The notes under the pieces are model-generated. The model did no database searches and had not been told where the DNA came from. It saw nothing but the letters and a program-made list of their open reading frames with translations. Positions 1 through 12,189 of a stretch of DNA of 64,000 nucleotides are shown here, one piece after another. Made by a program: the position numbers and the translations under genes. How positions within the stretch are numbered: the stretch's first letter is position 1; every line of letters begins with the position of its first letter. This DNA is from Lamellibrachia satsuma (taxonomy: Eukaryota; Annelida; Polychaeta; Sabellida; Siboglinidae), in contig BSQZ01000005.1 in the NCBI GenBank assembly GCA_033239005.1, positions 5,050,001 through 5,114,000 of the forward strand, given 5' to 3'.

Positions 1-460
1 CACGTTGGCATAGATAGATACGCGATTATCTGGCGCGCAAGGCAAAACGATCGCGGGACTACGTTACAATCTTGCCTAATGCTTGCTGAGATACTCCTAA
101 TTGGCTGCTCACACCTAAACTTGGAGGTAGTAGTGAATTTAGTATTTTTACTGAACAAATGACAAGAAAAACACAATAAGTTTCGGTTTTGTTTGAAACT
201 ATTTTATGTTACTCAAGTGGTCCACAGTTGCAATGACGTAACAAAGCGTAATCAACACTGGCGTTGTCCAGCCAACTTCGCCCGCCGTCCATTGTTTTAT
301 TTGTAACCACGTTGTGGCAGTGGTGATGTCATATGGTAAGTGGCGCCTCTGTTGGGGAATGTGGAGAACACATTGTAGTGTTGCGCATCTACGTATAGCA
401 GGCTTCACATTGTGTTTTGTTTCGCCGACCGAAACAATCGCGTATCTATGCCAGCGCGTG
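1..460. mobile_element. Possible MITE with terminal inverted repeats
   Basis: The first 27 or so bases of the window (CACG, then TGGCATAGATA, then CGCGATT) recur inverted at about 434-460, with small indels between the two arms. The interior has no gene. This fits a 460-bp non-autonomous DNA element, but the left target duplication would lie outside the window, so the boundary cannot be proven. Confidence 0.4.
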
Positions 461-1923
461 TTCGATCACGTCCGAAATGATCGACGGAGTTTTGCGTTTT
501 GATGCTAGCATTTTGATTGTTTTACATAGCGAGTATGATATAGCAGTTGGATGCATTCTTCGCTGACACGATTGGTCAATGTGTGTGTCGGGCCGAGTTG
601 GGGGAAATGTGCACGCCCGCGCATGGCTGTAGCTCGCCTCAGGCATAATCTCGGCGAGGCTGTGCAAACCACTGTACTCTATATAGGTAGTAACTATTTG
701 TTCACACGGTGAAAATCTAACATCTTTCCGAAACTTCGCAGTTTTAAGAATATAAAAATAAAACATAGTACATGCAGTTCTTACAACTTTACTATCGTCG
801 AACAATATTGATATACATACAATATACAATCAGGTGCGAAGTGATTACAATAGACAAAATTAATGTTATGTACAATTTGATATACACGCGACCCCAACGG
901 AAACTGCGCTCGTTGAAAGAGATCGTTATACCAACATTTGACGGGTAATCCCAATATGGACGAATCGTCGCCTAAATGCAATTTACACAACAATCGCAAA
1001 CACTTTTCCGATTTGGAATTCAATGTACACATCTCAGTAGGTTAACGGACAAACCTGTTTTGTATGAACAAACTATAAGCCCATCCTTCAATAACGTCAC
1101 TGTCACGTGATTTAATCCACACAGAATGAAGCCCTAGATTAGAAGAATTAAACATGCGCTAATTAGTCCTTCGAGTGATTCCGACTAGATCGTACTGAGT
1201 AGCAATAAGTTAGACATTTACATCTGCAAAATAGAACATAATAAACAAACCATTAGATCGTACTTCAAGAGGGTGATGCAATAAACCAAAAAATGGCTCT
1301 GAGGAAATATCAGATTTAAACTTGACACGAAGGAAACGTCTCTATGTCTCGGTGTTCTGCTTGATGGACAAATAATAATGTCTGAAATGAAATGACGGCT
1401 GAAATGCACCTTTTTGTGTTATGTACCTTTGGCCATGATGCAGCACAATGACTATTCGTGACAGTGTGCTGGTATATACATCTGCATAACATATGATTAC
1501 ATATTACGGATAGCATAATTTCTTTCACCCGGTTACGAGATCACGCTGTCACGATGCCACCGAACAACGCTAAATCAAACAGCCACACAACCAAGATAAT
1601 AAGTCAAGGGTACGGAACCTGAATATATGTTAACTTTGTCGGAATTGTGTCGACGCTTATATGACAAGTCCTTATATCGTCAACTTGTTCCTGGAAAGAA
1701 AATATAATAAAGCGACTGCTTTGTATCTGAAACGATCGTTTCGTAGTATATCTTTGTAACGTTTCATGAATAAAGTCCGACAAGTGATAATGTTTCAACA
1801 TAATAGACGCTATATACGTCGAAATACTGTCTGTCCGGGTTTGGTCCGAGTCCCGCGTCATCAACGGGGCTACAACGGGTGTACCACTGGAATGGAGAGA
1901 AGAGCAACCACCGACGTGTCCAC
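461..1923. other. Intergenic, downstream of heme oxygenase
   Basis: No open frame here resembles a known protein and no clear repeat structure was seen. Because the heme oxygenase gene runs on the minus strand, this stretch should contain its 3' UTR. No minus-strand AATAAA was found close to the stop codon, so the 3' end is undefined. Confidence 0.4.
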
Positions 1924-2772
1924 TTATAAGACCTCACGCGTGAACCATGGACAGAAACCGAGCATCGTGGCGGACAGCGTGACGACAAGTGACGCCATCG
2001 CCAGCAAGGCCGTGCGGTGACTGACGCCGTCGCTCTTGGGACCGGTCATCGGCGTCAGTCCGTTGGCCACGGGACCGACACTCCGCCGTTTGGCGGCGGT
2101 GGCAATGACTTCGGCGAAGACGTTGACGGAGAACTGGAACGACACGTTCGCCTCATCGACGAGCGCGCTCATGGTGTCGTCGTCCAGCTCGAGCGAGTTC
2201 ATGCGTGAGTTGTAGAACTGCTTGAACTTCGGGATGCTCTCCATGCGGCTGAACTCGAAGAAAGCGATGCCGCTGCCGTCGGCGGGCAACGAGAGCAGCC
2301 GCCCGATGATGCGCTTCAGGATCTGTCCACCTGACACGTCGCCAAGGTAACGCGTGTACGCGTGCGAGATCAACAACTCCGGCTGCTCGCTCCCGATCTT
2401 GCGCACGCGGTCCACGTAGCGGCGCGTGGACGGCAGGCACGAGATCTCACTGCGCCACGCCGGGCCGTAGTAGTAGGCGAGATCTTCCTCGATGCTGGCC
2501 ATCCGCTCGAGCTCGTCCGGGAAGTGGACGGGGCCGACAATCGGGTGTTTCTCGTTCCGTCGTAGCTCCTCCTCCATGGCGTCGTACAGGAAGTAGAGCT
2601 GCGACAGGAAGTGTCGGTAGGTGACGCGGTCCATGGTGTCCTTGACGAAGTTCTCGGTGAAGAGTTTATCGGCGACTGTGTGGACGTCCTTCGTGCCGGT
2701 CTTCAGTTGGTCGCGCAGAGTGCCTTTCTCGAACTGTGACGGGCCGTAGCCGTGCTTGTCGCTGGCGTCCAT
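1924..2772 (-). CDS. HMOX: Heme oxygenase (membrane-anchored, HO-1/HO-2 type)
   Basis: This 282-residue protein should cleave heme to biliverdin, carbon monoxide and iron using electrons from cytochrome P450 reductase, on the cytosolic face of the ER. The sequence shows the proximal heme-ligand histidine in KDVH (His31), the family block from PELL to GDVSGGQ (about 131-150, with Asp145 at the catalytic aspartate position), the AFFEF and KFKQ blocks, and a hydrophobic C-terminal anchor at about 255-274 followed by a short charged tail. Length is close to vertebrate HO-1 (288). The coding region is one uninterrupted exon. A good 3' splice site (ttcgttgcag) ends four bases before the ATG, at 2776/2777, so a noncoding 5' exon is likely. 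The ATG at 2772 is chosen because of that splice site and because it gives a normal N-terminus. GC content is clearly higher than in the flanks. Whether it is orthologous to vertebrate HMOX1 or HMOX2 cannot be said; invertebrates often have one gene. Confidence 0.95.
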   Translation of the reverse strand: MDASDKHGYGPSQFEKGTLRDQLKTGTKDVHTVADKLFTENFVKDTMDRVTYRHFLSQLYFLYDAMEEELRRNEKHPIVGPVHFPDELERMASIEEDLAYYYGPAWRSEISCLPSTRRYVDRVRKIGSEQPELLISHAYTRYLGDVSGGQILKRIIGRLLSLPADGSGIAFFEFSRMESIPKFKQFYNSRMNSLELDDDTMSALVDEANVSFQFSVNVFAEVIATAAKRRSVGPVANGLTPMTGPKSDGVSHRTALLAMASLVVTLSATMLGFCPWFTREVL

Positions 2773-2776
2773 GCTG

Positions 2777-5700
2777 CTGCAACGAAAACGCTATGCTTTA
2801 AACATATGATACCACAACTACAAAACTTATGGTTCTAAATGCAGGTTTTCCATAACATTTTTGGGTGAAGTATTTTAAATAAAGTGAAATTGTTCTTACA
2901 AATTTGTCGTCACTTCTTAAAACGCCATAGAGTGGCTTCGCTAATTGCTCTCGTGAGGGTGTTTACACGGCCGACTCTTGCACCGCGACATCGCACGACA
3001 CTATGTCGGCCGACATATTGAGAGAATCGCTCTTGTAAGCCGTACCTTTATTAGTTATATCGACAATAGCGCACAGGGGCTTTGTCTCTTTAAACAACCG
3101 TTTAATGCACGCCCTACCACCAACTTGAACCTATGTGATGGGCGGTTGAAACGATTGGCGGAACAACCAAGGAAATCCACTGCGCCATGATACCCACAGC
3201 AATGTCCGCAGTTGCGCAACGTATTTCCTCCTCACGAGTTCTATCCACTACTCTATTCACCTACTCCAAACGCGACTGATGCCATTTTGTTCAACCGTTA
3301 TCGCTTGCGCAAAGGAGTTTGGGATATGCACGCATTTTGTAGCAGCCAACGAGGTTTGGGAGGCAGTAGTGGTTCAGTCCGGCCCGTAAGCGCACTGTCT
3401 CGCCGCTGGGCGTACTTTTGTGAGTTTTTCGGTAGATAAACATCTGCTTTCAATGCCTGGACACGGATCGTCACTGCATGCGGGCGTTCCCGCCAGCGGG
3501 GTGTGGCGAAAGAGGGCGTGAGTATACTACAACTGATGAAGATGTATGTGTAGGTGGACTGTCTCACGGTTCAACACTGAATAACGTACCGGTGATTTTT
3601 TCCGGTTGCGTCAGTTCGGCTGTTTTTAGGGAAGCCCGGATTCGAGGAGACGCTCTTAGACTGGGTGAAATACGCTTTGGGCGTTGACACAAACACAACG
3701 ATCTGCGTTTCTCATTTTCTTGGGCGCGTTGTTGTACTCGTGCAATGTGTGTTTTCCATAAATATAAACTAGGCTAATAAATACTATTTGCTGATGTACG
3801 TACGCATACAAATTTCGCGCACCAATGACAGATTTAAAAAATACTGCTTAAATTCACATATACTATTATTGTTTAATTACTTGTATTGTTACAGCTTTAT
3901 TATACCGCCCCTTGTATTGTGGCCCTGCTGCATATACAAGCTAGTGGAAGTATTCATAATTGAACCCCCTTGCGCAATTGTTTTCCACATTGATAACTGA
4001 ATGTACCCTTCTCAGACTTTGCCACTCGAGTAGAAATTCTCACACAAAAATCTGCCAGGGTTTTAATATAGCTTATCGGTTATATTTACTTTGGCATTTG
4101 GAGGCATCGTCATTCGTTCACACATTAACGATATCATACGTTGGCGTCAGTAGGAGCTCGATGCCGACGTTACTATGGGCTTTGCTGGATACGTGCAACT
4201 CGTGCGCCTTTGTGTACGCTTCAATGCAACGACAGCCAACGCGCGGCACCCGGCTGGCAGTTACTGCGAGTCCCTGGTTGTTGACGCGTTCTCACGGCTG
4301 TCAGTCCGTCACGACGCAGCGCATAAATCGCCTGGCAGCCGCCGACACCTGTCGATGCTCGACGACTCCGGCCATGTTTTGTCGTTTGTTTCTGTGAAGC
4401 CGCTGCGCCGCGTCGCATTTTATGGGAGAGGTGACGTGGTAGCTTCGCTACTTAAATGTGATAAGTCTGATCTTTTTATTGTGAAATCGTGTTATATGGT
4501 ATGAACTATACCTATTTTAACATCTTGACCGCCCAAATGTGTTTTAGTGAACCACTATTTTCAATAACTTGACCGTTATATGTTTAACTTCAATGTTTCG
4601 CCCCAAACATCATGTTTACATTGCATGCTGCACGGCAATAAGGCACGCTAGTCTCGTTTGCCGCCATGTTGGTTTTATGCAAAATTTCCCATAATTACCA
4701 ATAAATGTTCACTTCCGGCCCACAACGACACGCTGTCCACTATCGCATTTCACACATAAACACATTTGAAAGTAAAACAGAGAGAACAAACAACAACACA
4801 TTTACTTATGTTATTTATTAAAACAACTAGCATTAAACTGTGATAATATTAATACCAATGGTTTATTTTATAACATAGGCACTTTTAACGTGTTATGATG
4901 TGCACAACTTGGGGGCCGGAAGTGCATTATCTCGTCAACTATAGCCTCGAACCGAGAATCACTAGTGTCCAATATGGTTATATTCATAAACGGCCAAATA
5001 CTATTAAAATAAACTGTAGTTCATTAAAACATATTTAGTCAGTCAAAATAGAATAGATATAGTAGTAATTGTAGAACATAATTGTACGATATTAACGATC
5101 AGGCTTTGTACCTTTAATATAAAGCGATAATTACAGTTTTATGCAATTGATCTTAACCTGTTGCATAGTTCTCATTTTGTATTTTGTTCCACTAACTATT
5201 AATGACATGGTGATATTTTGCCAAGATGCCCACTTGTTCTTTACGCACAAGAGGGTCATTTTACGACACTGCTAAGATTAATCTACAACGGGGCCCGTTT
5301 GACTAAGATTAATGAGATGTGATTTCAAACACACGTTTTCAAGAAATAACGACATTGTTCTATGTGACATGTACAACTAATTATCATGCAATTTCGCTCA
5401 TACATCATGATCACTGTCAATGCTTATGATACATTAGATTAACGCTATTATTATTTTTGAATAGAAAGTGGTTATATCGTTGATCAAATCAGCATATTAT
5501 GTCGTCACCACAGCATAACAGATCCGTGAATTTCACAAGGAGCGAGATTTATGTTTGCTTAAAACTATGTGATAAAATCTAACGTAGATTATTATTCTGT
5601 TGGAATGGTTAGTTACAGCACATCAAGGAGAATGTGTAGGACTTCCTAAATGAAAAGGATGAACGTGACCCCCACAAGACCTTTAACTTCGCTTTGAATG

Positions 5701-7760
5701 AGCGTGTAACATCCGCTTCCGGTTGTCAAGTTACCCCGCAGACGATCCGTTGACAGATACTCGCGCGGTTTCTGAGTAAAAAGACCGCTGCATACCATTT
5801 GCGTGCGACTCGCGCTATTGATTTCTTGCGTCCGGGTCGTCGGTTTTTGTTGATATCGTTATCTTTTGACTGGTGACGAACCGTGTACGTTTGTCACATG
5901 CTAGGTTCCGGTGGGACGTCTGATGGTTAGTGTGTCTTCGTCTCACGTAATTATGTTGTCGGTGACGTATCTATGAATGAATTAGTGTGGAATGCATATT
6001 TCCATGCACGACGGGTATACGTGAATATTTTTGGTAGGCGGGTGGGGGTGGGGGCACTAGCAGAGTACCGTATTGACCCCACTGTTGAAAGTATACCTTA
6101 CACCTTATCCAGGGCGGTGATTTATTTTTGACCCATTTTTTTCCAAGCCAACTATTCATATGTAGGGAAACATCGTCTTCTAACTATAATGCATGGATGC
6201 ATGGTGTTACGATAAATGTGACATACCGTGCAATGGTCTTTAATTTTTCGAGAGTATGCTTTCCAGAAATCCGCAATAAACAACACGAATTGGTATAGCA
6301 GTGTGGCATTATAACTGTAATTTCTGATACTGGGTGGAATACCCATGCAAGGCATAACATATAATCTGCCAATTTCAACGTCGCCGTTGGTATTTTAAAC
6401 GGGCATCAACACTGGAGATTAAAAGTCAAAGGTGGCGGCGCTATGGTTATGAACAGTTCGTTCTATTTCGACTAACATTTCACAGGATCACGTTGTGTTG
6501 ATTTGCAACCGATTAAGAAATTGACTACACCGTGAAACAATAATTTCTGACACTCCTGCACGCAGAAGTGCGACATTGTTGATGTATCGGCCTAGGAAGT
6601 CATAGAGGCTTTGTTAGTCAAGTTAGACAGCTATACTCACAGATTATAATGACCTGAGTCGCACGCAGATAGCGCTTACTGCCATATATTTATTACTGTG
6701 ATTTTTGTATTACGTGCTACAATTAATAAACCCATATTTTTTTCCTGACCGGACATCGAGACACGGACGTTTGTGGAGACGATACATCCATGGCGCGTGT
6801 ATCGATCTGCCGTCTACGACTCGCAGACATCTTACAACGCCGGTCTCCGTTCGAATCCAGACAGATAATCTCGTCAGCACGAAGACGCGCGTTTCACCAA
6901 AAATACAAACAATTACGTCATGTCACTCACCTTCGAGAGTAAATCAACGAGTCGTGTGTGTGTGTGTATTGTGTGTGCAGGCGGGCATACACGGTCGGTC
7001 GTCCTTTCGTGTTTTCTCGCAGCAGACGTCTTTCTAGTCGGCTATGTCGACAGTCAGTGTACTTCAAAGGCCGGGCGTAACGGTTTATATAGAGGCCTAC
7101 CTTGCGGGCGCATTTTGTATGACGCAGACGGCAGCGGCACCGGGTGTCTGCAAGGTTCGCTTAACGACGACGCACTACAGGACGCCGCCAAAGTCGGCGC
7201 CTTGCCACACAAACATCAGCGCGTGACTGCAACGTCGGTTCACGTACTTCCACTCGATTTCCTTTTTCTAAAGAGCGCAATGAAACAAGTTAGATTGACT
7301 TATATTATGTTAACCTTGTGTGGCACCCCATACTGATGTTTGTGTGTGTGTTTTTTTAACGCAAGGCAGGCATATAATGTTCACACATACAATGTGTGAA
7401 CATAACTTAGCGATGCGAAGGTGTATTATTAAATTAATCAAGGGCTCTGCGATGTTGAATCATCTTCTTAGAAATATGGAACAATTATTTAGCCTCCTGT
7501 TATAACGTTAAGCTATCCTGGTGATGAAATGGAGTCAATAATATTTATTGAATCATAAACATAATATTTTTTTGTAATATAAATTGAAATATTGTTGAAT
7601 TAGAAAATATACTAAGACTACACTATTAAAAATTGGAAACGCATTGTCATACATTTTGATGCTTATGTTATTATTTCATAATAATCACAGTTGATCTTTT
7701 CCCGCCAATGTAGACCCTTGCTTTAAACAGTTTACAATATAACCACTATGAAAATAATGT
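2777..7760. other. Intergenic, no recognised gene
   Basis: This stretch lies upstream of heme oxygenase and probably includes its promoter and a noncoding first exon, neither of which can be placed. Short open frames at about 3.2-3.7, 4.0-4.5 and 6.7-7.3 kb do not resemble any family known to me and have no convincing splice context. A diverged interspersed repeat at about 4530-4645 is listed separately. Confidence 0.35.
4530..4645. repeat. Interspersed repeat, copy 1 (relative at 23.3 kb)
   Basis: The segment beginning TGAACCAC and ending ATCATGTTTACATTGCAT is recognisably similar, with scattered mismatches, to 23336-23425. Both copies are in the same orientation. The family was not identified. 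Confidence 0.5.
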
Positions 7761-7785
7761 TTAAAGGGGAACTGAAGCAATTTTG
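7761..7785. mobile_element. Left terminus of a TTAA-flanked DNA element
   Basis: TTAA at 7761-7764 is followed by AGGGGAACTGAAGCA. An inverted, similar end (AGGGGGGGTGAAGCA read on the minus strand, next to TTAA) lies at 16510-16528. About 150 bases inside each end is a shared CGCCAT...GTGGTTTGAGT block. TTAA target duplications are typical of piggyBac and Kolobok transposons. These may be the two ends of one 8.8-kb composite element or the ends of two related elements in opposite orientation. Confidence 0.5.
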
Positions 7786-8543
7786 TGTTGTGCCGTATAT
7801 TTAAATATATATTATCTAACTATGCATTAATGGTGACAGATACCTGCTAATGTGTGAGATAAACTGAAAAACTGATTTTGTTCGAGACAAAAATCGACAA
7901 AATACATCACTGCGTATCGCCATCTTGTTGTCGAAACGAGTGGTTTGAGTCGCGTATATCTAATCAATGTAAATTTTCGATTTTTTGCGATTTATTTCGT
8001 AAATAGGCATTCTGGAGCGAAAAAAAAGATATGGGTCTCTGTTATATATACAAGTGTTTACACACGTCAACAAAATAGCGTTTTTGTTCGTTCCAAATAA
8101 AAAAAGTTAAAGAAATTACAACAAAACACGCAAAAAATCGTCGAAAACGCCACACTTCTCGAACACACGAGACGCTAACCAACGAGAATATGCGATAACG
8201 GAATACCGGAACTATTTTTTACTTGTTGACAAGATGGATGCATCGCTTGTGACAGTTTTACCAAATCTGCTACTAGCGATTAGTGGTTTACTGAACTTCC
8301 GTAATAGTTTAGTCTATCTTTGGAGAAATGGAAACCACAGACGAAGAGTCTATTTCGACAGGCCACACGGAAACAACGGTTGACAGTCGTAAAGTGTCAC
8401 CGAGTGTGCGAGTCACCCTCCAGACTCCAGCGTCCAGGTCGGCTTCGCCTTTGTTGACGTTGGATTCAGGAAAAATTACAACAGCGCTTTGACTGTCAAC
8501 GATTCCTGACTAGGTAATGTGATGTGGTGAACCTTACGTCCTG

Positions 8544-8785
8544 ATGTCTGCGCACGTTTACGTTGAGTCATCATGCTGCGCCGAGGAAGCTACCATGCCT
8601 AGGGCTAGGCTATGGCTATGCAGCACCGTGTGCCCGACCGCGTTGGTGCTTCCATCACCGTACGAAGGCGAAGACGATGTCGATGATTTTGTACTGATAT
8701 GCACAAACAGAGCGGTGCTAGATGTTGGCCTGCTGTCATTGCATGATTTGCATGCCGACTCATTGTTTCGCCCTATAGCTGGCAG
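8544..8785 (+). pseudogene. P2X7-C-terminus-like domain, exon remnant (first part)
   Basis: The frame encodes a segment with E-S-S-C-C-A-E-E followed by a C-T-N-x-x-V-L-D-V-G-L-L block. This matches the order of conserved parts in the P2RX7_C-type domain (ExxCCxE, then CITxHxxLxxVCLxxxxL), known from the cytosolic tail of P2X7 receptors and from many transposon-associated invertebrate proteins. The frame ends at a plausible splice donor (GGCAG, then GTCAGT). The Cys-x-Cys-Gly-x-x-Cys start of the domain is not seen upstream. A matching C-terminal exon fragment lies at 9323. The central part of the domain is missing between them and the two exon phases do not fit, so this is called a decayed copy. 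Confidence 0.5.
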
Positions 8786-8999
8786 GTCAGTAATTCAATT
8801 GTTATCGAATCGTTGCCATTTTAATAATCATATTTTTTTTGCATATTTCTTTTACCTAGCCCGAGGGCGAGGTCAGAACTACAATGGCAATGCAAGCAGG
8901 CTCTTCTCTTTATTTTGTATCTAATCTAATGAAGTGTACCGTGACTGTATTTTAATATTGTGTTTGATTTTGTGTTGAATAACATTGATGACAATAATA

Positions 9000-9180
9000 A
9001 CATGAGGGTTTATTTAATTCATTATGTGAATATATATATATTCTTAGATGTTACCATAATTGTGATTGTAATAATGATTGTAATCATGACTACATTAGTA
9101 ATTGTGATTGCAATAATTACTGTAATCATGATTACATTAATATTCGTACTTGTAATCACCCCTCTCTTTATAGCACACCA
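9000..9180. repeat. AT-rich simple repeat
   Basis: Degenerate repeats of ATTGTAAT-type units, alternating GATTGTAATAAT and ATCATGA blocks. Low-complexity sequence; the open frame across it is a by-product. Confidence 0.6.
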
Positions 9181-9322
9181 CAACACTTTGTTGTTTGGTG
9201 CAATGTAATCATTTAAATAACAATAATTAACTACTGACAGTATTTAATGTTCACAGTTTTGCAACTATTATGGTAATTATGGAATTAGTGCTATCAACTA
9301 ACCCTGACAAATTATATTTCAG

Positions 9323-9400
9323 GCTCAGGAAAGGCAAGACAAGTAATCCCATCCTGCAATGTGGGAAGGATCTGTGATGTCTATTCTGAACCGAATTGAA
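9323..9400 (+). pseudogene. P2X7-C-terminus-like domain, exon remnant (last part)
   Basis: After a 3' splice site (ATATTTCAG) the sequence encodes G-K-A-R-Q-V-I-P-S-C-N-V-G-R-I-C-D-V-Y. This matches the end of the P2RX7_C domain, where family members show RxVIPSCVVxxIRxxFP. A stop follows a few codons after the match. It continues the remnant at 8544-8785 but needs a middle exon that is not present, and its phase (1) does not match the upstream donor (phase 2). Confidence 0.5.
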
Positions 9401-9730
9401 TTGATGGAAAGTTTAGCTATGGAGATTGACCTGACACAGGTGAGTGTACTGATAGTCTGATATAGACAAATTGTGAGGCACCCACAGTATGCAGCAGGTC
9501 GAAAAACAACCTGGAAAACTACAAAAATTCCCACTAAAATATTAATAACTGAATGATGTGAATGCCTCCTTATCCATATCCCACTTCTGTCAACAAAAAA
9601 ATGTTACCTGCAGCATCTTGCACACACAATTTCATTTATATTGAGACCAACATAAAATATACCAACAGTTTATTCACATAGAAAAACAATTACCAAAGAA
9701 ATAAGGCTAACTAGAACGACTGAAACCATT

Positions 9731-10043
9731 GACTAAAAACAGTGACTTCTACCACAGGGAAATACAACCTGGAACATGGATATCACAGTTACACACATCA
9801 TTATTATGCCACAACATATCAAATATACTGGTAGTTTAGCTTAAGAAATAATTAATCTTTATAAAGCCAAGGCATTTAACTGTTTGACTAAAAACAGTGA
9901 CTTCTGCCACAGGGAAATACAACCTGGAACATTGATATCACAGTTACACACCTCATTATTATGCCACGACATATCAAATATACTGGTAGTTTAGCTTAGG
10001 AAATAATTAATCTTTATAAAGCCAAGGCATTTAACTGTTTCAC
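9731..10043. repeat. Direct tandem duplication, 155-bp unit, two copies
   Basis: The block starting GACTAAAAACAGTGACTTCT at 9731 is repeated from 9886 with only a few substitutions, running to GGCATTTAACTGTTT near 10043. This is a recent local duplication in noncoding sequence. Confidence 0.85.
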
Positions 10044-10048
10044 CATCA

Positions 10049-10525
10049 TCATCTGTACCAATGGCAATAGACTACTTGTTTTGATTGGACAGTAAATGTA
10101 CACCAATCATGTGTAACAATATTACTTGTTCTGACTGACAGTAAACGTACACCAATCATGCATACCAATACACTACTTGTTCCTACCAACAGTAAATGTA
10201 CACCAATGATCTCATTCTGGAATCTGCACCATTTCACTACGTCTTCTGACAGTAAATGTACACCAATCATGTGTATCCAATATACTACTTGTTCTGACTG
10301 AATCTACTACTTGTTCCTACCGACAGCAAATGTAAACCAAGCGTCTCATTCTCTACCAACTACACTACTTGTACTGACAGTAAATGTACACCAATCATAT
10401 GTATCAATACACTACTTGTTCTGACTGATAGTACTTACACACCAACCATCTGTTCCAATAAACTACTGGCACTAAATATACACCAATACACTACTTATTC
10501 TGACTGATAGTACACATACACCTAA
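10049..10525. repeat. Degenerate minisatellite, about 50-60 bp units
   Basis: Units contain ACTACTTGTTCTGAC, then GACAGTAAATGTACACCAAT, then a short variable spacer. About eight decayed copies with variable spacing follow directly on the 155-bp duplication. Confidence 0.7.
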
Positions 10526-11654
10526 CATATTCAATTCACCTTTCACTTATCCAGGGGTAGAAATCAGCACACTTTCCTGACAGACACCCCAGTATCCGAA
10601 AGACCTTGGCTGATAGATCAGACATGAGTACAACCTGTGTCACAGTTTATGGCTGTTTGGTGTGTGGCAGGTGCAGAAAAGTGACATACATAAGTTTTTC
10701 TCACGAATGACAAACTTCTTCTCTTTCTCATAGGTGTCGGAGCTGCTTGAGTCACCCTCGGTTATGTCGCTGTTATCACATAGTGTGCATCATCTGCACC
10801 AATGTCTTTGTTCTCACTGAATCTGATGGAAGCTTCACATAGGAGTAGTTCATTGATGCAAAAATGTCATCCGTGACTACAGCAGTATTCGCGAAGTGTC
10901 GAACTTGAAATATCATTACCGGATCGATTTGCAATTCAGCATCAGTTGTATGTGGTGCCACAGCAGTAGTAGCAGTGATGGCACTAAAGGTGACATCCGT
11001 AATGTAAAGATTGACGGCATCACCGTAGCGCTGGATGCTTCAAAACTAGTATCTGTACTTATGCGAACCAATGGTGAATCCTTCATCTGAAAAGATTACA
11101 CATACGGTGACTTGAAAATTTTACAAAATTCATCTTTTGCATAATAAAAGTGAATCACAATGTGAGAAACTTTCCCTTGTATATATTATTTTTAGAATAT
11201 AAGAGTGCCAGTGTCATATAGAATGTATAAAGTAATCAACCACAGGGAAAAGCATTTTCCCATGGAGCCATGTTAATTCAACCAATGGGTCTTTCACTGA
11301 TCTCTTAATGTTTTTAATGAATCTGTTTGGTCAGTTTGATGAATGCCACTGGTAACATAACCAAACGCATGTAACCAAAATTGTAGCATCTTAGCTCAAA
11401 TGTGCATTATATTATCTAATCAACATTCCACTGTTTTCAATGGGCCAGGGAGGTCAAAATTCTATAAGGGGTCCAAATTCCATAACAAAATATGGACCCA
11501 TAGGTTCACTTTCTATGGGGTTCCTTATTTTATATCTGACACTCGAGTTAGATAACATAATGCATGAATATTGTTATTGGACCAAATGAAGATCTATGTT
11601 TGTGACATCTTTATCTTATAAATGCTGCACGCACACACACATACCTGCCCACAC

Positions 11655-11656
<2 letters not shown>

Positions 11657-11725
<69 letters not shown>

Positions 11726-11790
11726 ATATATTATATATATATGTATATATATATATATATATATGTGTGTGTATATATGTATATATATAA
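11657..11790. repeat. TA-rich microsatellite
   Basis: A long (TA)n tract with a few TG interruptions (TGTGTGTG and GTATAT blocks near 11764-11785). Open frames rich in Tyr and Ile across it are artefacts of the repeat. Confidence 0.95.
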
Positions 11791-12189
11791 TTATTAGGTA
11801 TTATACTGAAAGCATCTGCTAGATAGTATGGTGCATGGACAAAAGCCCCACAGACATAAGCTTGTTTCAATTCAATTATACTGTTCATGACTGTTGCTGT
11901 AGTACACAGAGACAAGATATTGTCATGAATATACTTCAGACATGTGGTCAATTCCATTCCGGAATTGGAACTGGCCCTCAATTCCAGTTCCGGAAATGGA
12001 ATTGACTTAAATTTTTTTTTAATTGGAATTTTTTTTTTTAAATTTATTTTTTGGGAACTGGAATTGATTTTGTTGGAATTATTGACTTGATACTGTTAAT
12101 ATTTACCCTTATATTTATTTATATTACTTTTAAAATCATATTTGTCTGCTATTAGCATGTCACCCTGAATCTGGTAACAGCCAGGAAGT

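Noticed and set aside
2153..2565. Arg- and Ala-rich frames overlapping heme oxygenase
   Set aside because: Other-frame shadows of a GC-rich real gene.
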